DNA of 12,356 bases from LGRD01 sp031382215 (GTDB lineage: Bacteria > Pseudomonadota > Gammaproteobacteria > Burkholderiales > Burkholderiaceae_C), in NCBI GenBank assembly GCA_031382215.1, contig JANMYQ010000155.1:1-12356 (forward strand), in the 5' to 3' direction. How positions within the stretch are numbered: position 1 is the stretch's first letter; each line of letters opens with the position of its first letter. A program made the translations under genes and the position numbers. Below the pieces are notes generated by a model. It was given only the letters and a program-made list of their open reading frames with translations. It had not been told where the DNA came from and made no database searches. Below are positions 5,921 through 12,356 of the stretch, piece by piece.

Positions 5921-7294
5921 ATGACCCAAGACATCACTGCCACCCGCGACCAGATGGCCGGCGCGCGCCGCGCATCGGCACAGGCGCCGAGCGCCCACGA
6001 GCGCTTCTCGGCCTGTGTCCGAGCGGCCAAGGCGCCGGTCAACGCGCGCACCTTCGTGCAGACCCACTTCGACGAAGCGGCCGCCGAAGCCGCCGCCATC
6101 GATGCCGTGGCCGCCACCGGCGCGCCGCTGCCGCCGCTGGCCGGGTTGTGCGTCAGCGTGAAGGACCTGTTCGACGTGCAGGGCCAGGTCACCGCAGCCG
6201 GCTCCACCGTGCTGGCGGACCGCCCCGCCGCCGCGGCCGATTGCCCCGCCGTCGAACGGCTGCGCCGCGCCGGCGCCGCGCTCATAGGCCGCACCAACAT
6301 GAGTGAATTCGCGTTCTCGGGCGTCGGCATCAACCCGCACCACGGCACGCCGGCGAATGCGGGCACCTTGCGCATCGACGCGGTGGCGCGCATTCCCGGC
6401 GGCTCGACCTCGGGCGGCGGCGTGTCGGTGGCCAGCGGCGCGGCCTGGGCGGCGCTCGGCTCAGACACCGGTGGCTCGATCCGCATACCCGCTGCGCTGC
6501 AAGGGCTGGTCGGCTTCAAGAACACTGCGCGGCTCACGCCCACCGAAGGCGCAATTCCGCTGTCGACCACCCTGGACACGGTGTGCGCGATCACGCTGTC
6601 GGTGCGCGATGCGGTGCTGCTGCACGAGATCCTGGCCCACCGGCGCGTGGCGCTGGCCGCCAGAAGCGTCGCATCGTTGCGGCTGGCGGTGCCGACCACG
6701 ATGATGCTGGATGGCATGGATGCGACGGTCGCAGCCGCGTTCCAGCAATCCTTGGCCGCCTTGCGCGCGGCGGGCGCGCACATCGAAGAAGTGGCGCTGC
6801 CGGCCTTGAACGAGATCGGCACGATGATGGCCAGCGGCGGCTTTTCGGCGGCGGAAAGCTGGACCTGGCACCGCCACTTGCTCGCTGCCCACGAAGCGCA
6901 GTACGACCCGCGCGTGGCGCTGCGCATCAAGCGCGGCGAACGCATGAGCGCGGCCGACTACATCGAGCTGCACCAGGCGCGGCGCGACTGGATCGCGCGG
7001 ATGGAACACAGCCTGAGCGGCTTCGACGCGATGCTGAGCCCCACTGTGCCGATCGTCGCACCGCCGATCGCTGCGCTGGTGGCGGACGACGCCGCCTTCT
7101 TCGCCACCAACGGGCTGCTGCTGCGCAACCCGTCAGCGGTGAACATGCTCGATGGTTGTGCGCTGTCGCTGCCCTGCCATCAACCCGACCAGATGCCGGT
7201 CGGCCTGATGGTGTGGAGCAGCGCGCTGCGCGACGACACGGTGCTCGACGTGTCGCTCGCGATCGAAACCGCGCTGGCTGCGCAAGGCCGCTGA
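5921..7294 (+). CDS. Amidase-signature family hydrolase
   Basis: Members of this family hydrolyse carboxamides to acid and ammonia with a Lys-cisSer-Ser triad. All three residues are visible: K81 in VSVKDLFDV, cis-Ser S162 in PGGSTSGGG, and nucleophile S186 in GSDTGGSIRIPA; the S162-S186 spacing of 24 equals that of FAAH and GatA. The signature core spans about residues 73-215, and the rest is the less conserved substrate-binding part. At 457 residues it is slightly short for GatA (about 485), and no gatB or gatC is adjacent, so a catabolic amidase is more likely than a Glu-tRNA amidotransferase subunit. No signal peptide is seen, so it is probably cytoplasmic. Its stop lies 3 nt before the next gene, a D-amino acid dehydrogenase, which hints at an amino-acid amide or D-configured substrate. 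Substrate cannot be read from sequence. Confidence 0.9.
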   Translation: MTQDITATRDQMAGARRASAQAPSAHERFSACVRAAKAPVNARTFVQTHFDEAAAEAAAIDAVAATGAPLPPLAGLCVSVKDLFDVQGQVTAAGSTVLADRPAAAADCPAVERLRRAGAALIGRTNMSEFAFSGVGINPHHGTPANAGTLRIDAVARIPGGSTSGGGVSVASGAAWAALGSDTGGSIRIPAALQGLVGFKNTARLTPTEGAIPLSTTLDTVCAITLSVRDAVLLHEILAHRRVALAARSVASLRLAVPTTMMLDGMDATVAAAFQQSLAALRAAGAHIEEVALPALNEIGTMMASGGFSAAESWTWHRHLLAAHEAQYDPRVALRIKRGERMSAADYIELHQARRDWIARMEHSLSGFDAMLSPTVPIVAPPIAALVADDAAFFATNGLLLRNPSAVNMLDGCALSLPCHQPDQMPVGLMVWSSALRDDTVLDVSLAIETALAAQGR

Positions 7295-7297
7295 ACG

Positions 7298-8641
7298 ATG
7301 CGCGTTGCGGTCATCGGCGCCGGCATCATCGGCGTGACCACGGCCTTTGAGCTCGCCAGCGACGGGCACGAGGTGAGCGTGTTCGAACGCCAGGGCACCG
7401 TGGCGGCGGAAACGAGTTTTGCCAACGCCGGTGTCGTGGCGCCCGGTTATGTAACGCCCTGGGCCGGCCCCGGCATGCCGGGCAAGGTGCTGGGCCATCT
7501 GCTGAGCCGGCACGCGCCGGTGCGGCTGCGCGCGGGCTTCAGCGCCGGCACGGCGAGCTGGTTGTGGAAGTGGTGGCGCGCCTGCCGCTTGCGCACCTAC
7601 CAGGCGAACCGCTTGCGCATGCAGCGCCTGGCGTTCTTCAGCCGCGCGCGGTTGCACGCGATCAGCCAATCGCTGCAGCTCGACTACGAACGCAGCGAGG
7701 GTTACCTGGTGCTGTTGCGCACGCCCAAGGACCTGGCGCTGGTGCAGCCCGGCCTGGCGCTGCTGAACCCGCTGACCAGCCCCTTTCAGGTGCTGGACGC
7801 CAAGCAGTGCCTGGCCGTCGAGCCGGGCCTGAATCCCGAAACGCCGCTGCACGCCGGCATCCACCTGCCCGACGATGAAGTGGGCAACTGCCGCCAGTTT
7901 GCGCACCTGCTGCGCATGGAGGCACAGCATCTGGGCGCGTCGTTTCGCTTTCATACCGAGGTGCTGAGCATCGAGCCCGGCGCGCCGCCGAAGCTGGTGT
8001 ATGGGCCGGCCCAGACGACCCAGCCGCGGGTCAAGTCGAAGAAGATCAAACCCTCGCGCAGCGAAGCGCCGGACACGCAGTTCCTGCCCAACGAGCCTGT
8101 CACCGAGGCGTTCGACGCGATCGTCGTCTGCGCCGCGCTGGGTGCTGGCAGCCTGCTGCGGCCGCTGGGCATCAAGCTGCCACTGCTGGCGGTGCACGGC
8201 TACTCGGTCACAGCGCCCTTGCGCGAGAACGAACTGCATCCGCCCGGCCCGCGTTCGGCGCTGATGGATGAGCGCTACAAGGTGGCCATCAGCCGGCTGG
8301 GCAACCGGGTGCGGGTGGCGGGAAGCGCCGAAATCGGCGGCTCGCTGAACCGGCACGACGAGGGCACCTTGAAGACCTTGCACAAAGTGCTGCACGACTG
8401 GTTCCCTGGCGCTGCGCTGATGGCGCAGGCCCAGGTGTGGAAGGGCGCGCGCCCGATGTTGCCCGACGGCCCGCCGGTGCTGGGCGCAAGCGGCCAGGAC
8501 GGCGTGTGGCTGAACCTGGGGCACGGCTCCAGTGGCTGGGCCTTGTCGTGCGGGTCGGCGCGCCTGCTGGCCGATCAGGTGGTCGGCCGCACGCCGGCGA
8601 TCGATCCCGAGGGGCTGGGCATCGAGCGGTTGCGCGGCTGA
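7298..8641 (+). CDS. dadA: DadA-type FAD-dependent D-amino acid dehydrogenase
   Basis: The enzyme oxidises D-amino acids to 2-oxo acids and ammonia, passing electrons to the respiratory chain at the inner membrane. The N-terminal dinucleotide fold VIGAGIIGVTTAFELASDGH (5-24) is followed by an acidic residue at the end of strand two (E30). AETSFANAGVVAPGYVTPW (37-55) aligns with the E. coli DadA flavin-proximal segment. Later matches are LPDDEVGNC (190-198), HGYSVTAPL (300-308), DERYKVAISRLGNRVRVAG (324-342), WKGARPMLPDGPPVLG (381-396) and LNLGHGSSGWALSCGS (405-420). The length is 447 against 432 in E. coli, with a lysine-rich polar stretch at about 237-267 that E. coli lacks. It follows the amidase by 3 nt. 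The family also includes glycine and other D-amine oxidases, so the exact substrate is uncertain. Confidence 0.88.
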   Translation: MRVAVIGAGIIGVTTAFELASDGHEVSVFERQGTVAAETSFANAGVVAPGYVTPWAGPGMPGKVLGHLLSRHAPVRLRAGFSAGTASWLWKWWRACRLRTYQANRLRMQRLAFFSRARLHAISQSLQLDYERSEGYLVLLRTPKDLALVQPGLALLNPLTSPFQVLDAKQCLAVEPGLNPETPLHAGIHLPDDEVGNCRQFAHLLRMEAQHLGASFRFHTEVLSIEPGAPPKLVYGPAQTTQPRVKSKKIKPSRSEAPDTQFLPNEPVTEAFDAIVVCAALGAGSLLRPLGIKLPLLAVHGYSVTAPLRENELHPPGPRSALMDERYKVAISRLGNRVRVAGSAEIGGSLNRHDEGTLKTLHKVLHDWFPGAALMAQAQVWKGARPMLPDGPPVLGASGQDGVWLNLGHGSSGWALSCGSARLLADQVVGRTPAIDPEGLGIERLRG

Positions 8642-8654
8642 GAAGTTGAACCCG

Positions 8655-10205
8655 ATGAAGCCCGTGCTTCCGCCCCTGCAGAGCCTGCCGATGTACGGCG
8701 TTGCGGCCACTCGCGCCATTGAACAACGCAGCGCGGCGGCCTTGCCGGAGCACACGCTGATGCGCCGCGCCGGCGACGCTATGGCGCGCCTTGCGCTGGC
8801 GCTGGCACCGCACGCCCGCTGCGTGTGGGTGGCAGCCGGGCCGGGCAACAACGGTGGCGACGGGCTCGAAGCGGCGGTGCAACTTCAACGGCGTGGCAAG
8901 CGCGTGCTCGTTACCTTGGCTGGTGATCCGCAGCGGCTGCCCACCGACGCGCAAGACGCCTTGGGGCGCGCGAATGCCGCTGGTCTGGCCATCGCCGCCT
9001 CCGGCGGGCCCGAGTTGCACGAAGCCGATCTCGCCATCGACGCGCTGCTCGGCATCGGCGCCGCCCGCGCGCCGGAGGGCCCGATCGCGGCGCTGATCGC
9101 GCGCCTGAATGCCATGCCGTGCCCAGTGCTGGCGGTCGATGTGCCTTCGGGCCTGAACGTGGACACCGGTCAGCCGCTGGGCCAGGTTTGTGTGGCCGCC
9201 ACCTACACACTCTCATTGCTGACGCTCAAGCCCGGCCTGTTCACCGGTGCGGGTCGCGACCACGCCGGCCAGGTGTGGCTCGAAGCGCTGGGCGTCGATG
9301 GCAGCACCGACAGCGACCCCCCCGACGCCTGGCTGACCGGCCATGCCGATGTACTTGCCTCCAACCCGGCACGCCGCCACGCGCAGCACAAAGGCAGCTT
9401 CGGCGACGTGGCCATCGTCGGCGGTGCGCCGGGCATGACCGGCGCCGCCTTGCTGGCCGCACGCGCGGCCCACGCGGCCGGCGCCGGGCGGGTGTTCGTG
9501 AACCTGCTCGACGGCGGCTCGATGACGCACGACGTGCAACGCCCCGAGTTGATGTTCCGCCCCGACTGGGCCGCCAGCGCGCCCGCCGTGCTGGCCGCCG
9601 GCACCGTGGTCTGCGGCTGCGGAGGCGGCGGTGCGGTGCGCGAGGTCTTGCCGCGCCTGCTCAGCCGCGTTCCCCGATTGGTGCTTGATGCCGATGCCTT
9701 GAACGCCATCGCCGCCGACTCAGGTCTGCAGGCACTGCTGACGGCACGCACCGACGCAGGCCATGCGACCGTGCTGACGCCTCATCCGCTGGAAGCTGCC
9801 CGGCTGCTCGGCCAGAGCACCGCCACCGTGCAGGCCGACCGCCTGGCCGCGGCTGCGCTGCTGGCGCGGCGCTACGGCTGCGTGGTGCTGCTCAAGGGTT
9901 CGGGCACGGTGATCGCGGCGCCTGGCGAAGTGCCGGCCATCAACCCGACGGGCAACGCCAGCCTGGCCAGCGCCGGCACCGGCGACGTGCTGGCGGGGTG
10001 GTTGGGCGGCTTGTGGGCTCAGGCGGCCGGTGCTTTATTCAACGCCTCAAACGGGCACGCTCCAGCGATCAGTCCGACCGCGTTCCGCGCCGCGCAGGCC
10101 GCGGCTTTCATGCATGGCGCGGCGGCCGACGCGCGCTGGCAGTCGCCGCTGCGCGCATCCGATCTGATCGAACAGATGCACCGCGGCAGCAGTGCGCGGG
10201 CCTGA
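8655..10205 (+). CDS. nnr: Bifunctional NAD(P)H-hydrate epimerase / ADP-dependent dehydratase
   Basis: Nnr repairs damaged NADH and NADPH hydrates: the N-terminal YjeF_N domain interconverts R and S epimers and the C-terminal ribokinase-like domain dehydrates the S form using ADP. From ATG 8655 the protein is 516 residues, close to E. coli Nnr (515). The epimerase half (about 1-225) has AAGPGNNGGDGL at 60-71, D129 in IDALLGIG, and DVPSGLN from D162. The dehydratase half (about 240-516) has KGSFGDV (246-252), LDADALNAI (344-352), TPHPLEA from 375, LKGSGTVIA around K414, and AGTGDVLAG with catalytic-site D444. The frame is open upstream to 8532, but that part overlaps dadA. AGAAG about 10 nt upstream is a weak ribosome binding site. 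The gap after dadA is 13 nt. Confidence 0.96.
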   Translation: MKPVLPPLQSLPMYGVAATRAIEQRSAAALPEHTLMRRAGDAMARLALALAPHARCVWVAAGPGNNGGDGLEAAVQLQRRGKRVLVTLAGDPQRLPTDAQDALGRANAAGLAIAASGGPELHEADLAIDALLGIGAARAPEGPIAALIARLNAMPCPVLAVDVPSGLNVDTGQPLGQVCVAATYTLSLLTLKPGLFTGAGRDHAGQVWLEALGVDGSTDSDPPDAWLTGHADVLASNPARRHAQHKGSFGDVAIVGGAPGMTGAALLAARAAHAAGAGRVFVNLLDGGSMTHDVQRPELMFRPDWAASAPAVLAAGTVVCGCGGGGAVREVLPRLLSRVPRLVLDADALNAIAADSGLQALLTARTDAGHATVLTPHPLEAARLLGQSTATVQADRLAAAALLARRYGCVVLLKGSGTVIAAPGEVPAINPTGNASLASAGTGDVLAGWLGGLWAQAAGALFNASNGHAPAISPTAFRAAQAAAFMHGAAADARWQSPLRASDLIEQMHRGSSARA

Positions 10206-10235
10206 GCTTGCGGGCCTGTGCGCGCGGGCCTGAGC
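10194..10235. repeat. Three tandem 14-bp units across the nnr stop codon
   Basis: GCGCGGGCCTGAGC (10194-10207), TTGCGGGCCTGTGC (10208-10221) and GCGCGGGCCTGAGC (10222-10235) follow each other without gap; the outer two are identical. The first copy contains the last two sense codons and the TGA of nnr, so the gene end appears to have been duplicated into the intergenic space. Confidence 0.85.
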
Positions 10236-10249
10236 CGCACCAAGCTCAG
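10202..10249. terminator. Inverted repeat spanning both convergent stop codons, possible weak terminator
   Basis: CTGAGCTTG (10202-10210) and CAAGCTCAG (10241-10249) are perfect 9-bp inverted repeats separated by 30 nt. The left arm contains the nnr stop and the right arm contains the stop of the opposing dehydrogenase gene, so a transcript of either strand could fold. There is no T-run on either side, so classical intrinsic termination is doubtful. Confidence 0.4.
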
Positions 10250-11154
10250 CCTTGCGCGCGCAAGGCCTTGCCGGTTTCGAGCGAGCCTTGGGCCATGCCG
10301 CTTTCGGGCACGGTCTCGTCGCCGCGGTCGGAGAGTTGATCCCAGGCCTGCGCCACCTGCTCGGCCGCGTCGTCGCGAAGGCCCACGAACACACCTTGGG
10401 TGAGCGTGATGTGGGCGCGCTCGAACGCGCCGGCACCGGCGCAGAGAATCGCGCGCGTCGGTGCGTCTTCGGCCACCAGCGCCAGCAGCCCGGGCGTCAC
10501 CGCTTCAGGCCGCAGCAGCTTGAGCACCGCCTCAGGCAGCAGCGATTCGGTCATGCGCGTGGCCGCGGTCGGCGCCAGGCAATTGACGCGGATGTTGTTC
10601 TTTGCGCCTTCGAGCGACAAGGTCTGCATCAGCCCGACCAGCGCCATCTTGGCCGCGCCGTAATTGGCCTGGCCGAAGTTGCCATACAGGCCCGACGAAG
10701 AGGTGGTCATCACGATGCGGCCGTAGTTCTGTGCGCGCATCACGTCCCACACCGCCTTGCAGCAGTTCACCGCGCCCATCAGGTGCACTTCGACCACGAG
10801 GCGGAAGTCGGCCAGGTCCATCTTCGAAAAACTCTTGTCGCGCAGGATGCCGGCGTTGTTGACGAGGATGTCGACACGGCCCCAGGTCTGGATGGCCTGC
10901 TCGATCATCGCCTGCACCGCCGCCGCATCGGTCACCGACGCACCGCTGGCGATGGCTTCGCCGCCGGCCGCGCGAATCTGCTCGACCACCGCAAGCGCCG
11001 CCGTGGTGGCGCCGCCGCTGCCATCCACCGCCGCACCGAGGTCATTGACCACCACTTTCGCGCCCCGCGCCGCCAACGCCAGCGCATGTTCGCGCCCCAG
11101 GCCGCCGCCGGCGCCGGTCACCACGGCCACGCGGCCGTCGAATCGAATCGTCAT
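10246..11154 (-). CDS. Short-chain dehydrogenase, MFE-2 (3R)-hydroxyacyl-CoA dehydrogenase-like
   Basis: This is a classical SDR of 302 residues with a C-terminal extension. The NAD-binding TGAGGGLGREHALALAARGA (13-32) is followed by VVVNDLG with D38, expected to favour NAD(H), then NNAG at 99-102. The catalytic Ser, Tyr and Lys are S152, Y165 and K169 in TTSSSGLYGNFGQANYGAAK. The glycine loop, the DLGAAVDGSGG segment (38-48), and EVHLMG (122-127, His where many SDRs have Asn) resemble the dehydrogenase domain of peroxisomal multifunctional enzyme type 2 (HSD17B4), which acts on 3-hydroxyacyl-CoA. In bacteria such proteins usually act in fatty acid or steroid side-chain oxidation, but the substrate here is inferred. 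ATG 11154 has GGGAG 8 nt upstream. It lies 49 nt after rnr with no terminator visible, so co-transcription is possible. Confidence 0.88.
   Translation of the reverse strand: MTIRFDGRVAVVTGAGGGLGREHALALAARGAKVVVNDLGAAVDGSGGATTAALAVVEQIRAAGGEAIASGASVTDAAAVQAMIEQAIQTWGRVDILVNNAGILRDKSFSKMDLADFRLVVEVHLMGAVNCCKAVWDVMRAQNYGRIVMTTSSSGLYGNFGQANYGAAKMALVGLMQTLSLEGAKNNIRVNCLAPTAATRMTESLLPEAVLKLLRPEAVTPGLLALVAEDAPTRAILCAGAGAFERAHITLTQGVFVGLRDDAAEQVAQAWDQLSDRGDETVPESGMAQGSLETGKALRAQG
10249..10266. repeat. 18-bp perfect palindrome at the 3' end of the dehydrogenase gene
   Basis: GCCTTGCGCGCGCAAGGC is a perfect inverted repeat with no loop, adjoining the stop codon of the short-chain dehydrogenase gene and lying inside its last codons. 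It may add to RNA folding at the convergent junction. The core is an alternating GC run, which is common in such a GC-rich genome, so the symmetry may carry no function. Confidence 0.6.
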
Positions 11155-11203
11155 CTCATCGTCTCCCAGAACTTTGTTGTTTCAACGCCCATCAGCACAC
11201 CGG

Positions 11204-12356
11204 TCAGCGACGGCCGGACGGCTTGCCGCTGGCGCGCCCCCCGCCGCCCGTGGCCTTGCGCGCAGTCGCCTTGGCAGCACGTGGCGGGCGGGCGCCCTTG
11301 CCAGTCGAGGTCTTGCCCTTGCCCTTGGTGGCGGCCTTCACGGCCCGGTCGGCTTCCTTGATGGCCGCGAGCTCGTTGCCGGCGTGGGCGGCCAGCTTGT
11401 CGCGTTTGGCGCGCAACGCCATTGCCTCGTCTTCGCCTTCGCGCACCATGCGGAAGTCGATCTTGCGACCGTCCAGGTCGACCCGGCTGACCTGCACGCG
11501 CACGCGTGAACCCACGATGTAGCGCACGCCGCTGCGCTCGCCGCGCAGTTCTTGCCGCACCTCGTCGAAGCGGTAGTACTCGCCGCCCAGTTCAGTGATG
11601 TGCACCAGCCCTTCGACGTACAGCCCGTCGAGCGTCACGAACAGCCCGAAGCTGGTGACTGCGCTAACGGTGCCGCCGAATTCTTCGCCCAGGTGCTCGC
11701 GCATGTAGCGGCACTTGAGCCAGGCCTCGACGTCGCGCGAGGCTTCGTCAGCTCGGCGCTCGTTGACGCTGCAGTGCACGCCAGCGGCTTCCCACTGTTC
11801 GCCCTCGGTCGTGGCGCTCGTGCCCCGGACCACCTTGGCGCCTTTGCGCACCACCGGCGCGGATTCCACAGAGCCGGTGCTCAGGTGGTAGCGCTTGGCG
11901 TGCAGCAGAGCCTTGATGACTCGGTGCACCAGCAGGTCGGGGTAGCGCCGGATCGGGCTGGTGAAGTGCGCGTAAGCCTCGTACGCCAGGCCGAAGTGGC
12001 CCGAGTTGGTGCCGGTGTAGATGGCCTGCTGCATCGAGCGGAGCAGCATCGTGTGGATCTGCTGCGCGTCGGGCCGGTCTTTGGTGGCCGCGGCGATCTG
12101 CTGGTACTCGGCCGGCTTCGGGTCATCGCTGACCGACAGGCCCAGGCCGAGGCCTTTCAGGTAGTTCTGCAGCAGCGTGCGCTTCTCGGGCGTGGGCCCC
12201 TCGTGCACGCGAAACAATGCCGGGTGTTTGCTGAGCTGGATGAAGTCGGCCGCGCAGACGTTTGCCGCCAGCATCGCCTCTTCGATCAGCTTGTGCGCCT
12301 CGGTGCGCGTGCGCGGCACGATCTTCTCGATGCGGCCGTTTTCGTCGCAGACGATC
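11204..12356 (-). CDS. rnr: Ribonuclease R, C-terminal part, N-terminus cut by window edge
   Basis: RNase R is a processive 3'-5' exoribonuclease that degrades structured RNA, including rRNA and mRNA remnants. Reading continues to the right edge (the first visible residues are IVCDENGRIEKIVP), so the true start and the cold-shock and most of the RNB domain lie outside. Seen here are AHKLIEEAMLAAN (12295-12257), the RNB signature GHFGLAYEAYAHFTSPIRRYPDLLVHR around 11995-11921, and HCSVNERRADEASRDV (about 11776-11729). An S1 RNA-binding domain follows (about 11689-11441) with FGLFVTLDGLYVEGLVHITEL. The protein ends in a lysine/arginine/glycine-rich tail (about 11392-11207), usual in RNase R. 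A polar insertion, VESAPVVRKGAKVVRGTSAT, precedes the HCS motif. The GTG at 12319 is internal, not a start. Confidence 0.97.
   Translation of the reverse strand, partial: IVCDENGRIEKIVPRTRTEAHKLIEEAMLAANVCAADFIQLSKHPALFRVHEGPTPEKRTLLQNYLKGLGLGLSVSDDPKPAEYQQIAAATKDRPDAQQIHTMLLRSMQQAIYTGTNSGHFGLAYEAYAHFTSPIRRYPDLLVHRVIKALLHAKRYHLSTGSVESAPVVRKGAKVVRGTSATTEGEQWEAAGVHCSVNERRADEASRDVEAWLKCRYMREHLGEEFGGTVSAVTSFGLFVTLDGLYVEGLVHITELGGEYYRFDEVRQELRGERSGVRYIVGSRVRVQVSRVDLDGRKIDFRMVREGEDEAMALRAKRDKLAAHAGNELAAIKEADRAVKAATKGKGKTSTGKGARPPRAAKATARKATGGGGRASGKPSGRR

Noticed and set aside
5734..6945. Minus-strand open frame of 403 codons opposite the amidase
   Set aside because: Antisense to the complete amidase signature; Ser/Ala-rich with no domain, and it runs across the rpsB start region in another frame.
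5921..7294. Amidase as GatA of Glu-tRNA(Gln) amidotransferase
   Set aside because: No gatB or gatC next to it, a shorter protein, and placement with dadA instead; the signature motifs are shared by the whole family.
8532..8654. Earlier start for nnr inside dadA
   Set aside because: It would overlap dadA by more than 100 nt and add residues not found in the family; ATG 8655 gives the usual length.
7133..8851. Minus-strand open frame of 572 codons opposite the dehydrogenase gene
   Set aside because: Antisense to dadA, which shows clear family motifs; low-complexity Arg/Gln/Ala wording with no recognisable domain.
12317..12319. GTG at 12319 as the start of rnr
   Set aside because: The frame continues upstream to the window edge with conserved RNase R wording (NGRIEKIVP), so this codon is an internal valine.

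Overview
The window looks like chromosomal DNA from a GC-rich betaproteobacterium, most likely of the order Burkholderiales. This rests on the high-GC third codon positions, the conserved gene order, and protein wording typical of that group. No taxonomic search was run, so genus and species are not assigned. I see no mobile element, tRNA, rRNA or CRISPR array, and no gene-free stretch longer than about 170 bases.

Region 1 (1-5753, all on the minus strand, so transcribed right to left) is the classic rpsB-tsf-pyrH-frr-uppS-cdsA-dxr cluster. rpsB (ribosomal protein S2) comes first, then tsf (EF-Ts), pyrH (UMP kinase), frr (ribosome recycling factor), uppS (undecaprenyl diphosphate synthase), cdsA (CDP-diglyceride synthase) and dxr (first committed enzyme of the MEP isoprenoid pathway, cut by the left window edge). 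It couples translation factors and pyrimidine supply to membrane lipid and lipid-carrier synthesis. The last four genes are packed almost end to end: 6 nt between frr and uppS, 2 nt between uppS and cdsA, and a 4-nt overlap between cdsA and dxr. The rpsB-tsf gap holds a well-formed intrinsic terminator and a 12-bp repeat, so tsf and later genes are probably expressed at a lower level than rpsB.

Region 2 (5754-5920) is a 167-nt divergent intergenic region. It carries a convincing extended -10 element facing rpsB, a 13-bp tandem repeat and a near-perfect 16-bp palindrome. The repeat and palindrome would both fall in a long rpsB leader.

Region 3 (5921-10205, plus strand) is a three-gene accessory operon. 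It encodes an amidase-signature hydrolase, a DadA-type FAD-dependent D-amino acid dehydrogenase, and a fused NAD(P)H-hydrate epimerase/dehydratase (Nnr). The first two could release and then oxidise D-amino acids; Nnr is a general repair enzyme.

Region 4 (10246-12356, minus strand, convergent to region 3) holds the C-terminal part of RNase R (rnr, cut by the right window edge). It is followed 49 nt downstream by a short-chain dehydrogenase resembling the (3R)-hydroxyacyl-CoA dehydrogenase domain of peroxisomal multifunctional enzyme type 2. The convergent junction carries a 14-bp triplication and an inverted repeat spanning both stop codons.

I found no clearly new multi-gene system. The points most worth a second look are the rpsB leader, the rpsB-tsf intergenic region, and the amidase-DadA pairing.
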